Shown one piece after another: positions 1-9,560 of a DNA stretch of 64,000 nucleotides. The stretch is taken from contig JAPFBL010000255.1 of NCBI GenBank assembly GCA_026182355.1, positions 1,178,001 through 1,242,000 of the forward strand, read 5' to 3'. Source of the stretch: Hermatobates lingyangjiaoensis. Its lineage: Eukaryota; Arthropoda; Insecta; Hemiptera; Hermatobatidae. Every line of letters starts with the position of its first letter. Positions within the stretch are counted from its first letter, which is position 1. The notes beneath the pieces were generated by a model. The model saw nothing but the letters and a program-made list of their open reading frames with translations, did no database searches and was not told the DNA's origin. A program made the translations under genes and the position numbers.

Positions 1-1200
1 TTAAAAAGTACACAGTAATGTTGCAATATTGTATATGTTGCATGTTATGCAATAACTAGGTTATGTTAAAAACACACAATTTCTACCTCCTACACACGCT
101 TGTTTGGCACCTATTAAGTGTCAGTTGTACATTAATTTAAATAAATTTCTGATATTATCATACTTGTTCTTAACAGCATGGCACTAACATTACCAATATG
201 GTTATGATTACCTTAGATATTTTTTAAAAAAAAAACTATATTACTCCTTTTAATATTTTCCTGGGAAAATGTACATAAATGTATTTTATTTTTAACGGTA
301 ATATAAGATTGATATTACTTTTAATATTAACATAGAAACTATCCTTGCTGTTCCTTTTTTTAGGAGCATATACCTTGTAGCATTCTCTTGCAATAAATTG
401 TACTATATCAATTAAATTAGTGCAGGTAGTCAGTACTGAATACAATTCTGTTTCTCAAAGCAGAACAGACACTAAGAATATCTATCATGACATCGTGGGA
501 TGCTTCCGTCGAGCGCTCATTGTTAACACAGTTGATGACACAAGTGTTTCTTATGATCTCCATTGTTTTAATTTTCCGAGTACAATCTCCTACAGCCAGC
601 AGGAGCATATGTGAAAGGCTCTTTAGCTACTTCACAATGTTTCCTACAGTTCTTTTCATCTATTTTTACTTTCATTTACCATCTAAATCGAATAAAGAGA
701 AATGAAAGTATTGCATCCGATGAAAAATTCAATATCGAGTTTTCAATAAAAATACATGTCTTGATGTGCCCTGGGGCAAAAAATAGGTTTCAAAAATTGA
801 TGTGGCGTGTGTTGTATGCATGCGTGTGCATGTGTTAGCATGCGCAAACATGCGTGCATATTCTGAAAAAAGTAATGAGTTACAGCCACCAAATTTTATA
901 TTTCAGCCTATGCTTACTCTCAGGCAAAAATGGTCACCAATCCTCCACGTTTTTAGGACGTACTTTATATATAAAAAAAAAAGTGTTTTTGAAAAAAGAC
1001 TGTTTCTTTAATGTTGTTTCAAATCAATTTCGGTTTTTTAATTGACCTTGGATGTTATAGGCTTTTTGCGCTGAGAAATTTTCTTTCCGAGTGAAAAATT
1101 CAAAAAAGTGTTCTACAATGTGGATAAACAAACTTTTAAAGGAATTTGTATATATATAATATATATATATATATGATGTAATTTTTTTTTTTTTGATATT
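1..1200. other. AT-rich non-coding DNA, no gene seen
   Basis: No exon-like open frame with splice sites and no recognised repeat family is visible. The only local structure is a short alternating purine/pyrimidine run rich in TG and GCATG units near 800-860, and a (TA)n tract at about 1147-1175 that leads into the palindromic element that follows. Confidence 0.6.
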
Positions 1201-1230
1201 TGAGGTCCAATGATTAAAACTAGTCCTTTT

Positions 1231-1268
1231 GCCGACGTTTTGACATATATTTATGTCATCTTCAGGGC
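1231..1268 (-). ncRNA. Hammerhead-like motif, subfamily I, core mutated
   Basis: Read on the minus strand the order is GCC, CUGAAGA, U, a 6-bp stem II (GACAUA/UAUGUC), AAAA, CGUC, GGC. It is the mirror copy of the motif at 2446-2483. The invariant G12 of the GAAA box is A here (the stem II closing UGUC is followed by AAAA), so self-cleavage is probably lost. Stem I GCC/GGC is kept. Confidence 0.6.
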
Positions 1269-2445
1269 TACAACATGATTGTTTTACAATTAGCACTACT
1301 ATTACTACTATTATGGTAATTTATTACATTTTAATATGTACGGTAACAAAGAGGAATTTATTGATAAATCAGTTATTACGACTATGGATTATTTTGTTAT
1401 ACATTAACATAAGGATATTGTTATAATTATTCTATTGCTTTAGAATTATTGCATAAGTATAGAGATCACTATTTGATTACCTTGGAAATCTGTTTATGTT
1501 GCAGCATTCTTATTTAATACAGTTCCATGATGGTTACTATTTGTTTTCTGGGAGGTTCTGTTTTGCTTGTTTGAGTACACAGTGTTTTTTTCATATTTTT
1601 TTGTTTTATTATTTTTTACTGGGTTGCCTATTCTTCATTTGTTAGTCCCTATGGTTTGTTTTCTTGTATTGTGTAAAAACGTTCTTATAAATTTGGCTAA
1701 ATTTTTCTATGTCTGTTCTAGAGTTGCAAGTGTTTTTCGTTTGTCCTATGTGTATTATTTCCTTTACTAGTCTCTTTTGGGTGTGTTTTTCTTTGTTATT
1801 ATAAGTGGGTTATGAAAGTCAAAGTTATGTTTTTGTGCCCTAGCTAAGCATGCCAACACACAAAAACATAACTTTGACTTTCATAACCCACTTATATAGA
1901 CAAAGAAAAACACACCCAAAAGAGACTAGTAAAGGAAATAATACACATAGGACAAACGAAAAACACTTGCAACTCTAGAACAGACATAGAAAAATTTAGC
2001 CAAATTTATACAAACATTTTTACACAATACAATAAAAAACAAACCATAGGGACTAACAAATGAAGAATAGGCAACCCAGTAAAAAATAATAAAACAAAAA
2101 AATATGAAAAAAACACTGTGTACTCAAACAAGCAAAACAGAACATAACCGTAAAGAAACCTCCCAGAAAACAAATAGTAACCATCATGGAACTGTATTAA
2201 ATAAGATTGCTGCAACATAAACAGATTTCCAAGGTAATCAAATAGTGATCTCTATACTTATGCAATAATTCTAAAGCAATAGAATAATTATAACAATATC
2301 CTTATGTTAATGTATAACAAAATAATCCATAGTCGTAATAACTGATTTATCAATAAATTCCTCTTTGTTACCGTACATATTAAAATGTAATAAATTACCA
2401 TAATAGTAGTAATAGTAATGCTAATTGTAAAACAATCATGTTGTA

Positions 2446-2483
2446 GCCCTGAAGATGACATAAATATATGTCGAAACGTCGGC
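2446..2483 (+). ncRNA. Hammerhead ribozyme, PLE subfamily I, intact core
   Basis: Elements in order: stem I 5' strand GCC (2446-2448), core CUGAAGA (2449-2455), a single linker U (2456), stem II GACAUA/UAUGUC closed by loop AAUA, core GAA, a self-complementary ACGU that can form only two stem III pairs, H17 = C (2480), then stem I 3' strand GGC (2481-2483). Predicted cleavage is after 2480. Hammerhead variants with a minimal stem III are known from Penelope-like retroelements and act as dimers through pairing of that palindrome. The extra U between A9 and stem II is not in the textbook core. Confidence 0.75.
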
Positions 2484-2513
2484 AAAAGGACTAGTTTTAA
2501 TCATTGGACCTCA

Positions 2514-2570
2514 ATCCTCAAAAAAAAAAAAAAATTACATCATATAAATATTGGGTCATGAAAACAAATC

Positions 2571-2602
<32 letters not shown>
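2514..2602. repeat. A-run and (TA)n tract between two PLE fragments
   Basis: A run of about 15 A at 2520-2534 is followed by a short unique piece and then an uninterrupted (TA)n tract of about 30 bases. Together they separate the large palindrome from the truncated PLE unit. Confidence 0.8.
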
Positions 2603-2605
<3 letters not shown>

Positions 2606-2638
2606 ATGGTCAAACCACAATAACAAATGGGAAAACAA

Positions 2639-2681
2639 GACTAAGATCTTTCAACCGTAACAAGCGGTCTTCGTCAGAATC
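2639..2681 (-). ncRNA. Hammerhead ribozyme, PLE subfamily III, near intact
   Basis: Minus-strand order: stem I GAUU, CUGACGA, linker A, stem II GACCG/CGGUU with loop CUUGUUA, GAA, palindromic stem III AGAUCU, H17 = U, stem I AGUC. Stem I pairs with one G-U wobble. A second, fully paired copy is at 42133-42175. Because this copy sits just past the stop codon of the endonuclease fragment, it links the ribozyme subfamily physically to a Penelope-like element. Confidence 0.75.
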
Positions 2682-2849
2682 AAAAACCCAACTGAACACT
2701 AGATGAAGAAAACATCTGGTGAGGAGTTGAGAAGAGTGGGAGGGAAGAGTGGTATTTTAAAAGGGTGAAAGCACAGGAAAGGACTAAGTCCAGAAAGGGA
2801 TGTTTGGGGAAACAAAGGAGTACAGTAAGAAAAAGTAAAAAACTATCCG

Positions 2850-3197
2850 CTAGCTGTCAACCCTCTTTGAAGAGGCTATTGCCCTCGTGACGAAAGTATC
2901 AAGTTTGAAGAGACCGTTACTAATGTTTATAATATTAGTTCTATTAAATTTAATTAGAGACGATTCAATAATATTTTTTAACAACATTGATTTTTCATGG
3001 GTAATAAATTTAGCTCCTGTCCAATCAATATGATGATTTTCATTTTTTATATGCAAGAATAAGGCACTACTTTTTTCCTGTCTACTTACGTTATATTGGT
3101 GTTGTTTTACACGTGTCTTTAATGATTTACCAGTTTGACCAATATAAATTTTATGGCAATTTTTGCACGGAATTTTATAAATACCAGCGGACTCCAT
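2850..3197 (-). pseudogene. GIY-YIG endonuclease fragment of a Penelope-like element
   Basis: A 115-residue open frame shows the PLE-type GIY-YIG nuclease: GIY at residues 5-7, a CxxC pair at 11 and 14, YIG at 18-20, the catalytic Arg at 29 in LKTRVKQH, an HHIDW segment at 55-59 and the catalytic-position Glu at 78 in NIIESS. The Cys pair between GIY and YIG is typical of PLE rather than bacterial members of the family. In a full element this domain follows the reverse transcriptase and nicks target DNA for primed reverse transcription. Here the frame starts right after a stop codon at the truncation point, so it is a remnant although the domain itself is unbroken. It ends with TAG at the 2850 end. 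Confidence 0.88.
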
Positions 3198-3218
3198 TTA
3201 TTGTGGTTTGATCATTGA

Positions 3219-3248
3219 TTGTTGTTTCACGTGTTTATGTGAAATCTT

Positions 3249-3282
<34 letters not shown>

Positions 3283-4089
3283 TGAAATATGCGTAAGTGG
3301 TCTGGATCTGATATATGATTGGTAGTTTCTTGACTAAATGACTTGATTGTTTTTATTTTATGACAGAGTGTGAGCCCTCCAATATTCGTCATGCTGATAG
3401 AGGTGACTTCATAGAAGTGATGTCTACTGCATGGCTTTCATTAGAACTGGAAACAATACAAGCTCAAGGAGCTCCTACAACTCACAATAAAAACAACCGC
3501 TTCACGTTAAAAAACATCAACCTATTCTACTTTATCATGTAGGAGCTGAAAAGCTCAGAAACATAAATAAATCAAAAAAATAAAAACAACCGTGTAATTA
3601 CGCATCCGTGTAACCATAAATTCATAACTAACCTTTTCTTGATTAGTATAAATTATATTCATTTGAATTGAAATGTTAATTCTAAGAACATTTCAACTTC
3701 TTTGAAATTTAGCGGAACAATGTTTCATATAAATAAATATTTTTATGAAATAAGAGTTTTCATTTAAACTGTTTCGTTAATAGTTCGATGCTTTATACTT
3801 ATATTTTCAAAAAAAGTTATAGTGAATTACAAAAGAAAAAATTATTATTATTTTTGATAGATTTTCAATATTACGTGTATTAATGTCATCTAAAGTCAGC
3901 CCAATGAAATGTAGGCAATCCAAGTACGGGATATTTTAAACTATTGATGGGGCAGCCTCATTTACCAACGTGTTCACTCTAACTGGACGGGCAGTACATA
4001 TTCACTTAGTCCATAATAAAATTATGCTTACGTTCGACCTGTAGCAATATTTATATATATATAAAAGTATCGACCATGGAATAGAAACA
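3219..4089. other. AT-rich spacer with (TA)n tract
   Basis: A (TA)n tract of about 35 bases at 3247-3281 is followed by AT-rich sequence. A small frame at 3360-3542 lacks splice sites or recognisable content. Nothing further is supported. Confidence 0.55.
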
Positions 4090-4392
4090 AAACTAAAGTA
4101 TATCGGGGCTAGATAAGTTTTTCAGGTTCAAATTAAACTCTCATTGTCAACATTTCGGTCATTATTTCAAATCTTTTTCATAGGCAGAAGTATAAATTTT
4201 GAAACTGAAAAACTAAGTATTACATTACAAATTATTTTACAAAGAAAAATAATTTTTAATGTAATACTTAGTTCTTGTGCTTCAAAATTTATGCTTCTGC
4301 CTATGAAAAACGTTTTAAATAAAGACCGAAACGTTGGCAATGAGAGTTTAATTTGAACCTGAAGAACTGACCGAGTCCCGATATTCTTTAGT

Positions 4393-4394
<2 letters not shown>
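4090..4394. mobile_element. Palindromic PLE-type terminal repeat, subfamily IV
   Basis: Arms at about 4090-4237 and 4255-4394 are reverse complements with a 17-base AT-rich centre. The right arm ends with the family signature CTGAAGAACTGACCGAGTCC at 4359-4378. Pieces of the same family recur near 17543-17635, 34021-34100, 38245-38280, 39721-39872 and 39960-40045. A (TA)n tract starts immediately after the right arm. Confidence 0.7.
4299..4338 (+). ncRNA. Degenerate hammerhead-like motif, subfamily IV
   Basis: The frame GCC ... GAAACGUUGGC is kept, including a self-complementary ACGU and the stem I GCC/GGC pair. The 5' core reads UAUGAAAAA where CUGANGA is expected, so C3 and G8 are lost. The copy near 17543-17582 has the same altered 5' core. 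Catalysis as a classical hammerhead is unlikely. The shared alteration suggests a decayed lineage or a lineage with a different core. Confidence 0.4.

Positions 4395-4443
<49 letters not shown>
4395..4443. repeat. (TA)n microsatellite
   Basis: An uninterrupted TA dinucleotide tract of about 48 bases lies between two ribozyme-bearing PLE ends. Confidence 0.95.
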
Positions 4444-4446
<3 letters not shown>

Positions 4447-4476
4447 TTCGATATTAGAAGCTAGCCTTGATTTATA

Positions 4477-4513
4477 GCCCTGAGGATGTCTTAAAATAAG
4501 ACGAAACGTTGGC
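4477..4513 (+). ncRNA. Hammerhead ribozyme, PLE subfamily I, intact core
   Basis: Stem I GCC (4477-4479), CUGAGGA (4480-4486), linker U (4487), stem II GUCUUA/UAAGAC with loop AAA, GAA, ACGU as minimal stem III, H17 = U (4510), stem I GGC (4511-4513). Predicted cleavage is after 4510. Compared with 2446-2483 the stem II sequence differs at several positions while pairing is kept. This covariation argues for selection on the fold before the copies died. Confidence 0.75.
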
Positions 4514-4626
4514 GAAAAGGTGATCCCGTATATTAACCCTGACCAAATTCCAAGAAGAAGAAATAGTGTTTATATATATATAAACCAATTAAAAAGAAGA
4601 TAGCACACGGATAGACACAGGAATAA

Positions 4627-4670
4627 CTCACTTCTATATTTCGACATCATCGTCATCAGGAGGCGAAGAG
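4627..4670 (-). ncRNA. Degenerate hammerhead-like motif, subfamily II relative
   Basis: On the minus strand CUGAUGA is followed by a weak stem II (GA/UC around UGAUG), GAAA, and UAUA before GAAGUGAG. The GAAAUAU and GAAGUGAG portions match the motifs at 38913-38963 and 39192-39242. Stem I can form only with a bulge (CUUC/GAAG), so activity is doubtful. Confidence 0.45.
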
Positions 4671-5201
4671 TCCCGCAGGAAGGCAGAGCGGCTACTATAT
4701 ATCGTATATACAAGCTAAACGTTTACATCGAAATACGATAAATTCTTATTTTGATTAAAAGCCCTTTCCTCACGATTTACATGGTCCTGTAAAGTATGTT
4801 TACTTTACACGGATACATTAATATTAACTTCTTGCATTCAGAAGAATATTGAAGTAATGAGATTTCTCTTAGACCGGAAAGTTTTTTTTTGCTCAGAAGC
4901 TGGCTAATAGGATTGTGCCACACCACTTCATTCTCTAAGAGAGATAGATGTGCGTAATATATCTGACTTTATTAATGAAGTACTTGGTTTGTCTCAAATA
5001 TATTGAACAAAATTAATATATTTCAACAGACTATATAATCATCCTGAGATTTCGAACACAAAAATCAAATAAATTTGATCTTATCCCTATTACCAAGGTT
5101 ATAATATGTGTTCAAAAAATAACAGTACAACCTTGTTTATAATATACAAGTCTATATTACGTGTTAACACTTGAAAATATATTACGTGTATAGGGTGTTA
5201 A

Positions 5202-5506
5202 CAAGAGGCAAGGTAAGCTCAGTGGTTAATGTACTCGCCTCTGGGCTGGTATCCGGGGTTTGATCCCCACCTGGCCCTCGATTTATTCACGCGTATATGA
5301 ATAAATCTGTTAAGCTGTCGGTCCCTAGCCTGTAGGATGTCAGGTACTCGTTAAAGATCTCTACTCGAAATTCACTTGAGTTAGACAAAACTTTGGACTT
5401 CCAATGTAGAATCTGTAGAATCACCGATGAAACAAAAAGCGAGTAAACGGCTGAGGTTATCACCCGCTAGGGGATCGGTTTAAACAATAAACAAATTTAA
5501 AAAAAA
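5202..5506 (+). repeat. tRNA-derived SINE with target-site duplication
   Basis: A tRNA-like head carries a box A region (TAAGCTCAGTGG, 5214-5225) and a box B (GGTTTGATCCC, 5257-5267), the internal RNA polymerase III promoter. The body that follows shares its central part with the SINE at 33194-33512, including GGTCCCTAGCCTGTAGGATG. The 3' tail differs from that copy and ends in an A-rich run. Matching GGTGTTAA at 5194-5201 and 5507-5514 is an 8-base target-site duplication, so the copy is complete. Confidence 0.85.
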
Positions 5507-5514
5507 GGTGTTAA

Positions 5515-6169
5515 TACGTGAAAATATTTTTACTGAATAGTTGATTTTTTTTATACAGTTAGTATAAACTTAAATATTAGGTATGAAATCAAATTGATGT
5601 GATTTGTATGTTTGAATTAAATGAGCTTGCGATTTGAAATATGTAATATATTAAATATGAGTATATTGTTAATTTTCATTAAATATTGAATATTTTTGGA
5701 AAGTTTTGTATTTTTTTTCACTAATGTGGATATCATTTGTATTTGAGGTTGTATTTGAATATATACAGTTATTCTGTAACTGTGTGTCCATTACAGAATT
5801 GTTATTCCGACTTAACGAAGGCGAATCTGATTACTTTCAGCGTTCATTCAAGCTACGGGAAGATATCCATACGTGTTCTTTTATACCGTGAACAATTGTT
5901 CATGAGATGTGAATATATATATTTATATATGGGAGTATTTATTATATATATATAAATATATATATGTGTATATATATATAAGGATAAAACAAAAGTAAGA
6001 TATCCGGAAACGTGACTAGGATTTTTCACCTAATACAGAGTTTCACTTAAACTGACAGCAACGTCTGAATAGGAAGTCCAACGTTTCCTATTGATGTGCT
6101 GTCACCCATAGAAGTAAGATTTTGTAGGTATAAGTATGATGGCAGTGTTTGCTGGGTTGTTAGTACAGA
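5515..6169. other. AT-rich non-coding DNA with TA-rich tracts
   Basis: Interrupted TATATA runs occur at about 5915-5982. No exon or named repeat is seen. A short CGGAAACGTGA segment near 6006 resembles the 3' half of a hammerhead end but no CUGANGA partner is visible. Confidence 0.5.
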
Positions 6170-6600
6170 GTGCTAAAGCAGGTGGTGGTGGTGGCGAAAG
6201 GTCGTGCTGCCCTGCGCGTTGATTCAGCTTCAGTCGGTCTCCGTCCTTCGAGCTCGTCCCACCCTCTGCTACTACCAAATCCTCCGCATATTAGCGTCAT
6301 CATCTCCTAATTGTTTGCCGTATGTTTTCTATGTAGCTTTTCAATTGTGAATCAGACGTCCATTTGTTTCAAGATTCTCTTCTGTGGGGCCTAAAGCTGA
6401 CGAATCCAGCTCTGGTTGAAGCATGTGCGACAAGTCGAGTGGCATGTTTTCGTTTCGTTTACGAAAACTCTTACTCAGCTGTTCTCGCTTGAGATTCATC
6501 TTCAACAGACGGGTTGTGTACGTCGTCCATCCTGTCTAACAGGCTCAAGTTTTTTACCTCACTCATTCACCTCACTCGTAGGAAGTCCTTGCACAATCCA
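6170..6600. promoter_or_regulatory. GC-richer island, possible promoter or 5' UTR region
   Basis: A step up in GC and complexity, with GGTGG repeats at 6180-6194, sits 1.6 kb upstream of the coding exon at 8240. An arthropod initiator-like TTCAGTC occurs with the A at 6232. No convincing downstream promoter element is found at the required spacing, and no TATA box. It may be a core promoter, a non-coding first exon or an enhancer. Open frames here are short and do not look like protein. Confidence 0.35.
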
Positions 6601-8239
6601 TATGTATGGCATCAAAATAATTTTAAATAGATATTCAGGTAGTTCCTTATATTCTAAAATCAGTTTTTCAAATTTATGAATTAAAAAAAATACTTAGTTA
6701 AATAAAACATTAACCGTTCGTTGTAAGATGAATTCAGTGAAAGTGACGCATTTATAAAAATTTCCTATTTTATCCTTCCATATGTATTTAAACGATGTTC
6801 GTCCGTTTTAATTAGAACATTTTTACTTTACTCAAAACTAATTCATAAATAGTTTGATAGTGTAAAAAGAACTTTAAACTTTATTCAAAAAAAAAATATT
6901 CAATAAAAAAAAAGTTGTTTATTCACTAATAATTTGTAAATTAGTAATGAAATACAGAGGTTACTGAAAGTACTGTGGAGTTAGTGGAATTGAGACTTAG
7001 GTAATGGCTGCTTAATATTTGCCTGTATTTTAGCTACAGGACTAATTTCCTTTCATTGTACAGTATTCAAAACCGTTCACGGCTAACTGTTATCCAATTA
7101 ATGTTTATATTTCAGTAATTATATTCTTTGTTATATTATTTATTAATAGTTATTCTTTTAAAAAAAATATGACGTTACCGTATTGATGTATAATATCGTA
7201 TGAATTGGAAATATTTTACCAATTATAACGTAATAACGAAATCTCATTTTTTTTATATTTAAGTAAAATATAACGATTCTCTTTTTGGTAATTGTCATCA
7301 CTAGGGTAGATAAAACTCGGAAGAACCATTTTACTCATTAATTTTAGGTCGGATGCTTTATAATATTGTAAAATGTTATATTCGATTGGCATTTTTTTTT
7401 AAATTCAAAATTAGATTCAAACTAAGAATTGAACGTTTGCAGGCCGTAAATATAGTGTAATTAGTATATATAGTCCGATTTTTGCACAAAAACAATCAAC
7501 GTAGATAATTTTAAGTAGTGTGCTATAAGGGAAGCAAGTGTTAGTCAAGTCTGTTTCTTAGTTTTGAGATATTTAAATACTGTAAGTTACCATATAATAG
7601 TGTTATTTAATAAAAACAATATCTGTGTTATCGAAAACTTTAACAAATATGCAATTCAGTTGTAAATCACTTCTGATAATGTATTATTGAGGCGTGATGT
7701 ACAATCTGTATATGTATTAAAGTCTTGCGCAAATATATTAGCTGTCAAATAACAAACTGAATAATAGAACAATGAATATAAAACTGCATTTTGTAGTCGA
7801 AAATGTAATTTCAGTTTATATCTTGTTTAATTGCGCTGTTTACTTAGTGCAGTATTAAAAATGTAATGAATCCTTGTTATATCCAAGTAAAGGTACAAAT
7901 TTTAATTAACAGTTCTAATTAAATAAATTAAAGCTGAATTAGATTTCTTTGTAGGTAATTAGTAAGTTATCCTAATAGAGGAATTATAATCGAGAAATGT
8001 AGATGATAGAAAGCAGTGTTGTTAATGTTAAAAACATGTTCAATTCAAGTGAACTCGATTTGAATGTTTCTGATATTTATAGTTAAATAGTATATTTCAT
8101 TAATGCCATATATACATATATATCATGAAATCTGACACTTAATAAAAATTTGATTGCTGGAGAAAGGTTTTTAGCGTTAATTTACTAAAAGAAGTATTAA
8201 TTATAGTAAGGACTAGTTTCTAAGAAGGTTGTAGCCGAA
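6601..8239. other. AT-rich leader or intron upstream of the coding exon
   Basis: No open frame, repeat family or structured motif stands out. The last few dozen bases before 8240 would be 5' UTR or the end of a 5' UTR intron. No strong polypyrimidine-AG signal is close enough to decide which. Confidence 0.45.
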
Positions 8240-8797
8240 ATGGACGCGGCCGCTCAGTTAGATAAGAAGAGTAAAAAGGGACCGTTCCAAATGTTGAAGG
8301 AAAGTCAATTATATCGCAATGTGAGCTTGAAGCTCAACTTGAATGAAATCCGGGATGGCACCTTGGCGAGAAAGAGTAACGGTATAATTGCCAACGGCGC
8401 AGTAGTAGCAGGTAGTCCTGAGGATGACGGTGGTTTTGCGGGTTGGGAGGGTGGGCGAGTGGTCAAGTCTGCAAGCGCTTACACGTTACCCGAAGACCGT
8501 CTAGTGCGACCACGAAGTCTACCTCGAGGGCGGTCTGACCCTCGGCGTCCTCACAGTTACGCTGGTCCTCCGAGTCCTGCATCCCCAGCCGACTCCGGCT
8601 ACCGCTCTCTGCCCAAGTCACCGCGTCGTTCTTCTTTAACTCCCCCGCGCCCCCCACGACCGTCTCCTACCTTTCATAATCTCCCGTTTCGGCCTCATCG
8701 TCCTCTCGACAGGGTTTCACTTCTTATGGATATTCTCGACACACAACAGAGGTTTGCGAAGGTGTTGGACATGGCAACTCAGTCACCTTTCTTCATG
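8240..8797 (+). CDS. First coding exon of an unidentified Ser/Pro/Arg-rich protein (partial)
   Basis: The exon starts at an ATG in good context (GCCGAAATGG) and stays open for 186 codons. It ends at ATG|GTAATT, a plausible phase-0 donor; the frame would run into TAA only 34 bases after the donor. GC content is far above the flanks. The protein begins with a Lys-rich patch (residues 9-13), then a short segment that may fold (15-50). Residues 80-145 are basic and disordered, with many S/P motifs, RRPHS and RRSS (kinase-type sites) and a PPRPPRPSP stretch (SH3-type ligand) near 135-143. A likely amphipathic helix lies at 158-180 (SLLMDILDTQQRFAKVLDMA). I recognise no family. Its make-up suggests an intracellular signalling, scaffold or regulatory protein; that is inference. 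The next exon is not certain. Confidence 0.75.
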
Positions 8798-8833
8798 GTA
8801 ATTATCAATACACTTTCTTCATTTACTGATTAA

Positions 8834-9344
8834 TCAAGATAATACGTCTTTAAATTTATTGTGTTTATTATTTTAATGTATATGTAAAATTATTTGTATA
8901 TTTGTCTTTTTGCTATACATTGTGAATCTATTCATATATTCTAACGTAGTGTAATCTATTCATATATATAAATCCGTGAAAATAACAATAATAAAATATA
9001 AAAAAAATAACACAGTTACGAAAAATATGTCTCTCCAATAACCGACCTTGAAATTGAACTGAATGAGGTAACCAGGCAAATGAGGTACTAATATAGGCAA
9101 TACATACAAATAATCATGAACCAGGGCCCATGAGTAGGATTTTTTATTATTTATGTAATGCAAGCTTTTATAACTTCTGTAATGGTTCTCTCGAATTGGT
9201 TGCAGTGAAATTTCACTTCAACTGTGTGACGTTTTTTAGCATTAAATTAAATGAATTTTAGTTTTTAGGAATTTTTGAGCGTTAATCAGAGAAATATAAT
9301 TGTAATTTCTTGTAACTGTTAGGTCTTTTCCTGATTGCGAAGTC
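8834..9344. other. Intron start, AT-rich, no feature seen
   Basis: Sequence downstream of the donor at 8798. A minus-strand frame at 8960-9163 is AT-rich and hydrophobic with no splice or homology support. Confidence 0.5.
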
Positions 9345-9560
9345 CTCCAATCGTACGTGAAATAATCGTCGTCACAGGAGGTGACACTCTCATCCTGTGC
9401 CTCCTGAAAGAACTTTATACCAGAGTATGAGGCTTCCTTTACTAGCTGCCTTGCTGCCCAGTATAATTTAAGGCTTGGTAAGGCAACCCTCTGCAGTCGG
9501 CAAGGGCAACGCTTGTTTTTAGGTCTCGTTTGTCACCCAGTGGACAATGGGGATCTGTTT
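9345..9560. promoter_or_regulatory. GC-richer island in intron
   Basis: This is a block of complex sequence (for example GGAGGTGACACTCTCATCC near 9379) between AT-rich flanks. There is no open frame, no terminal repeats and no tRNA boxes. It is best read as a candidate conserved non-coding element. Confidence 0.3.

Larger units (their letters stand above)
1201..2513. mobile_element. Large head-to-head inverted repeat carrying PLE-type hammerhead ends
   Basis: Two arms of about 640 bp (roughly 1201-1837 and 1859-2513) are reverse complements of each other around a 21-base spacer at 1838-1858. The outermost bases TGAGGTCCAATGATTAAAAC at 1201 reappear inverted ending at 2513. Matching hydrophobic open frames in the two arms (near 1567-1770 + and 2006-2218 -) are the same sequence read from each arm, not two genes. 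Each arm carries a hammerhead-like motif near its outer end. The arms differ by small indels, for example extra bases near 2140-2160 in the right arm, so the duplication is not recent. The motif and the adjacent GIY-YIG fragment suggest inverted terminal segments of a Penelope-like element. Confidence 0.75.
2603..3218 (-). mobile_element. 5'-truncated Penelope-like retroelement
   Basis: The unit is bounded by an inverted pair of about 21 bases (ATCAATGGTCAAACCACAAT at 2603; its reverse complement, with one change, at 3198-3218). On the minus strand it holds the GIY-YIG endonuclease end of the PLE polyprotein, then about 170 bp of 3' non-coding sequence, then a hammerhead motif. The reverse transcriptase part is missing and an in-frame TAA lies immediately before the endonuclease fragment, so this is a dead 5'-truncated copy. 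(TA)n tracts flank both sides (2573-2602 and about 3248-3281). Confidence 0.75.

Noticed and set aside
1567..2218. Two matching hydrophobic open frames on opposite strands, resembling membrane proteins
   Set aside because: They are the same AT-rich sequence in the two arms of the inverted repeat; hydrophobicity comes from T-rich codons.
5202..5270. Possible genuine tRNA gene
   Set aside because: Boxes A and B are present, but the sequence continues into a SINE body with target-site duplications, and cloverleaf pairing is incomplete.
6225..6264. Initiator-driven core promoter at 6232
   Set aside because: TTCAGTC matches an initiator, but no downstream promoter element is at the required spacing and no TATA box is present; kept only as a weak regulatory island.
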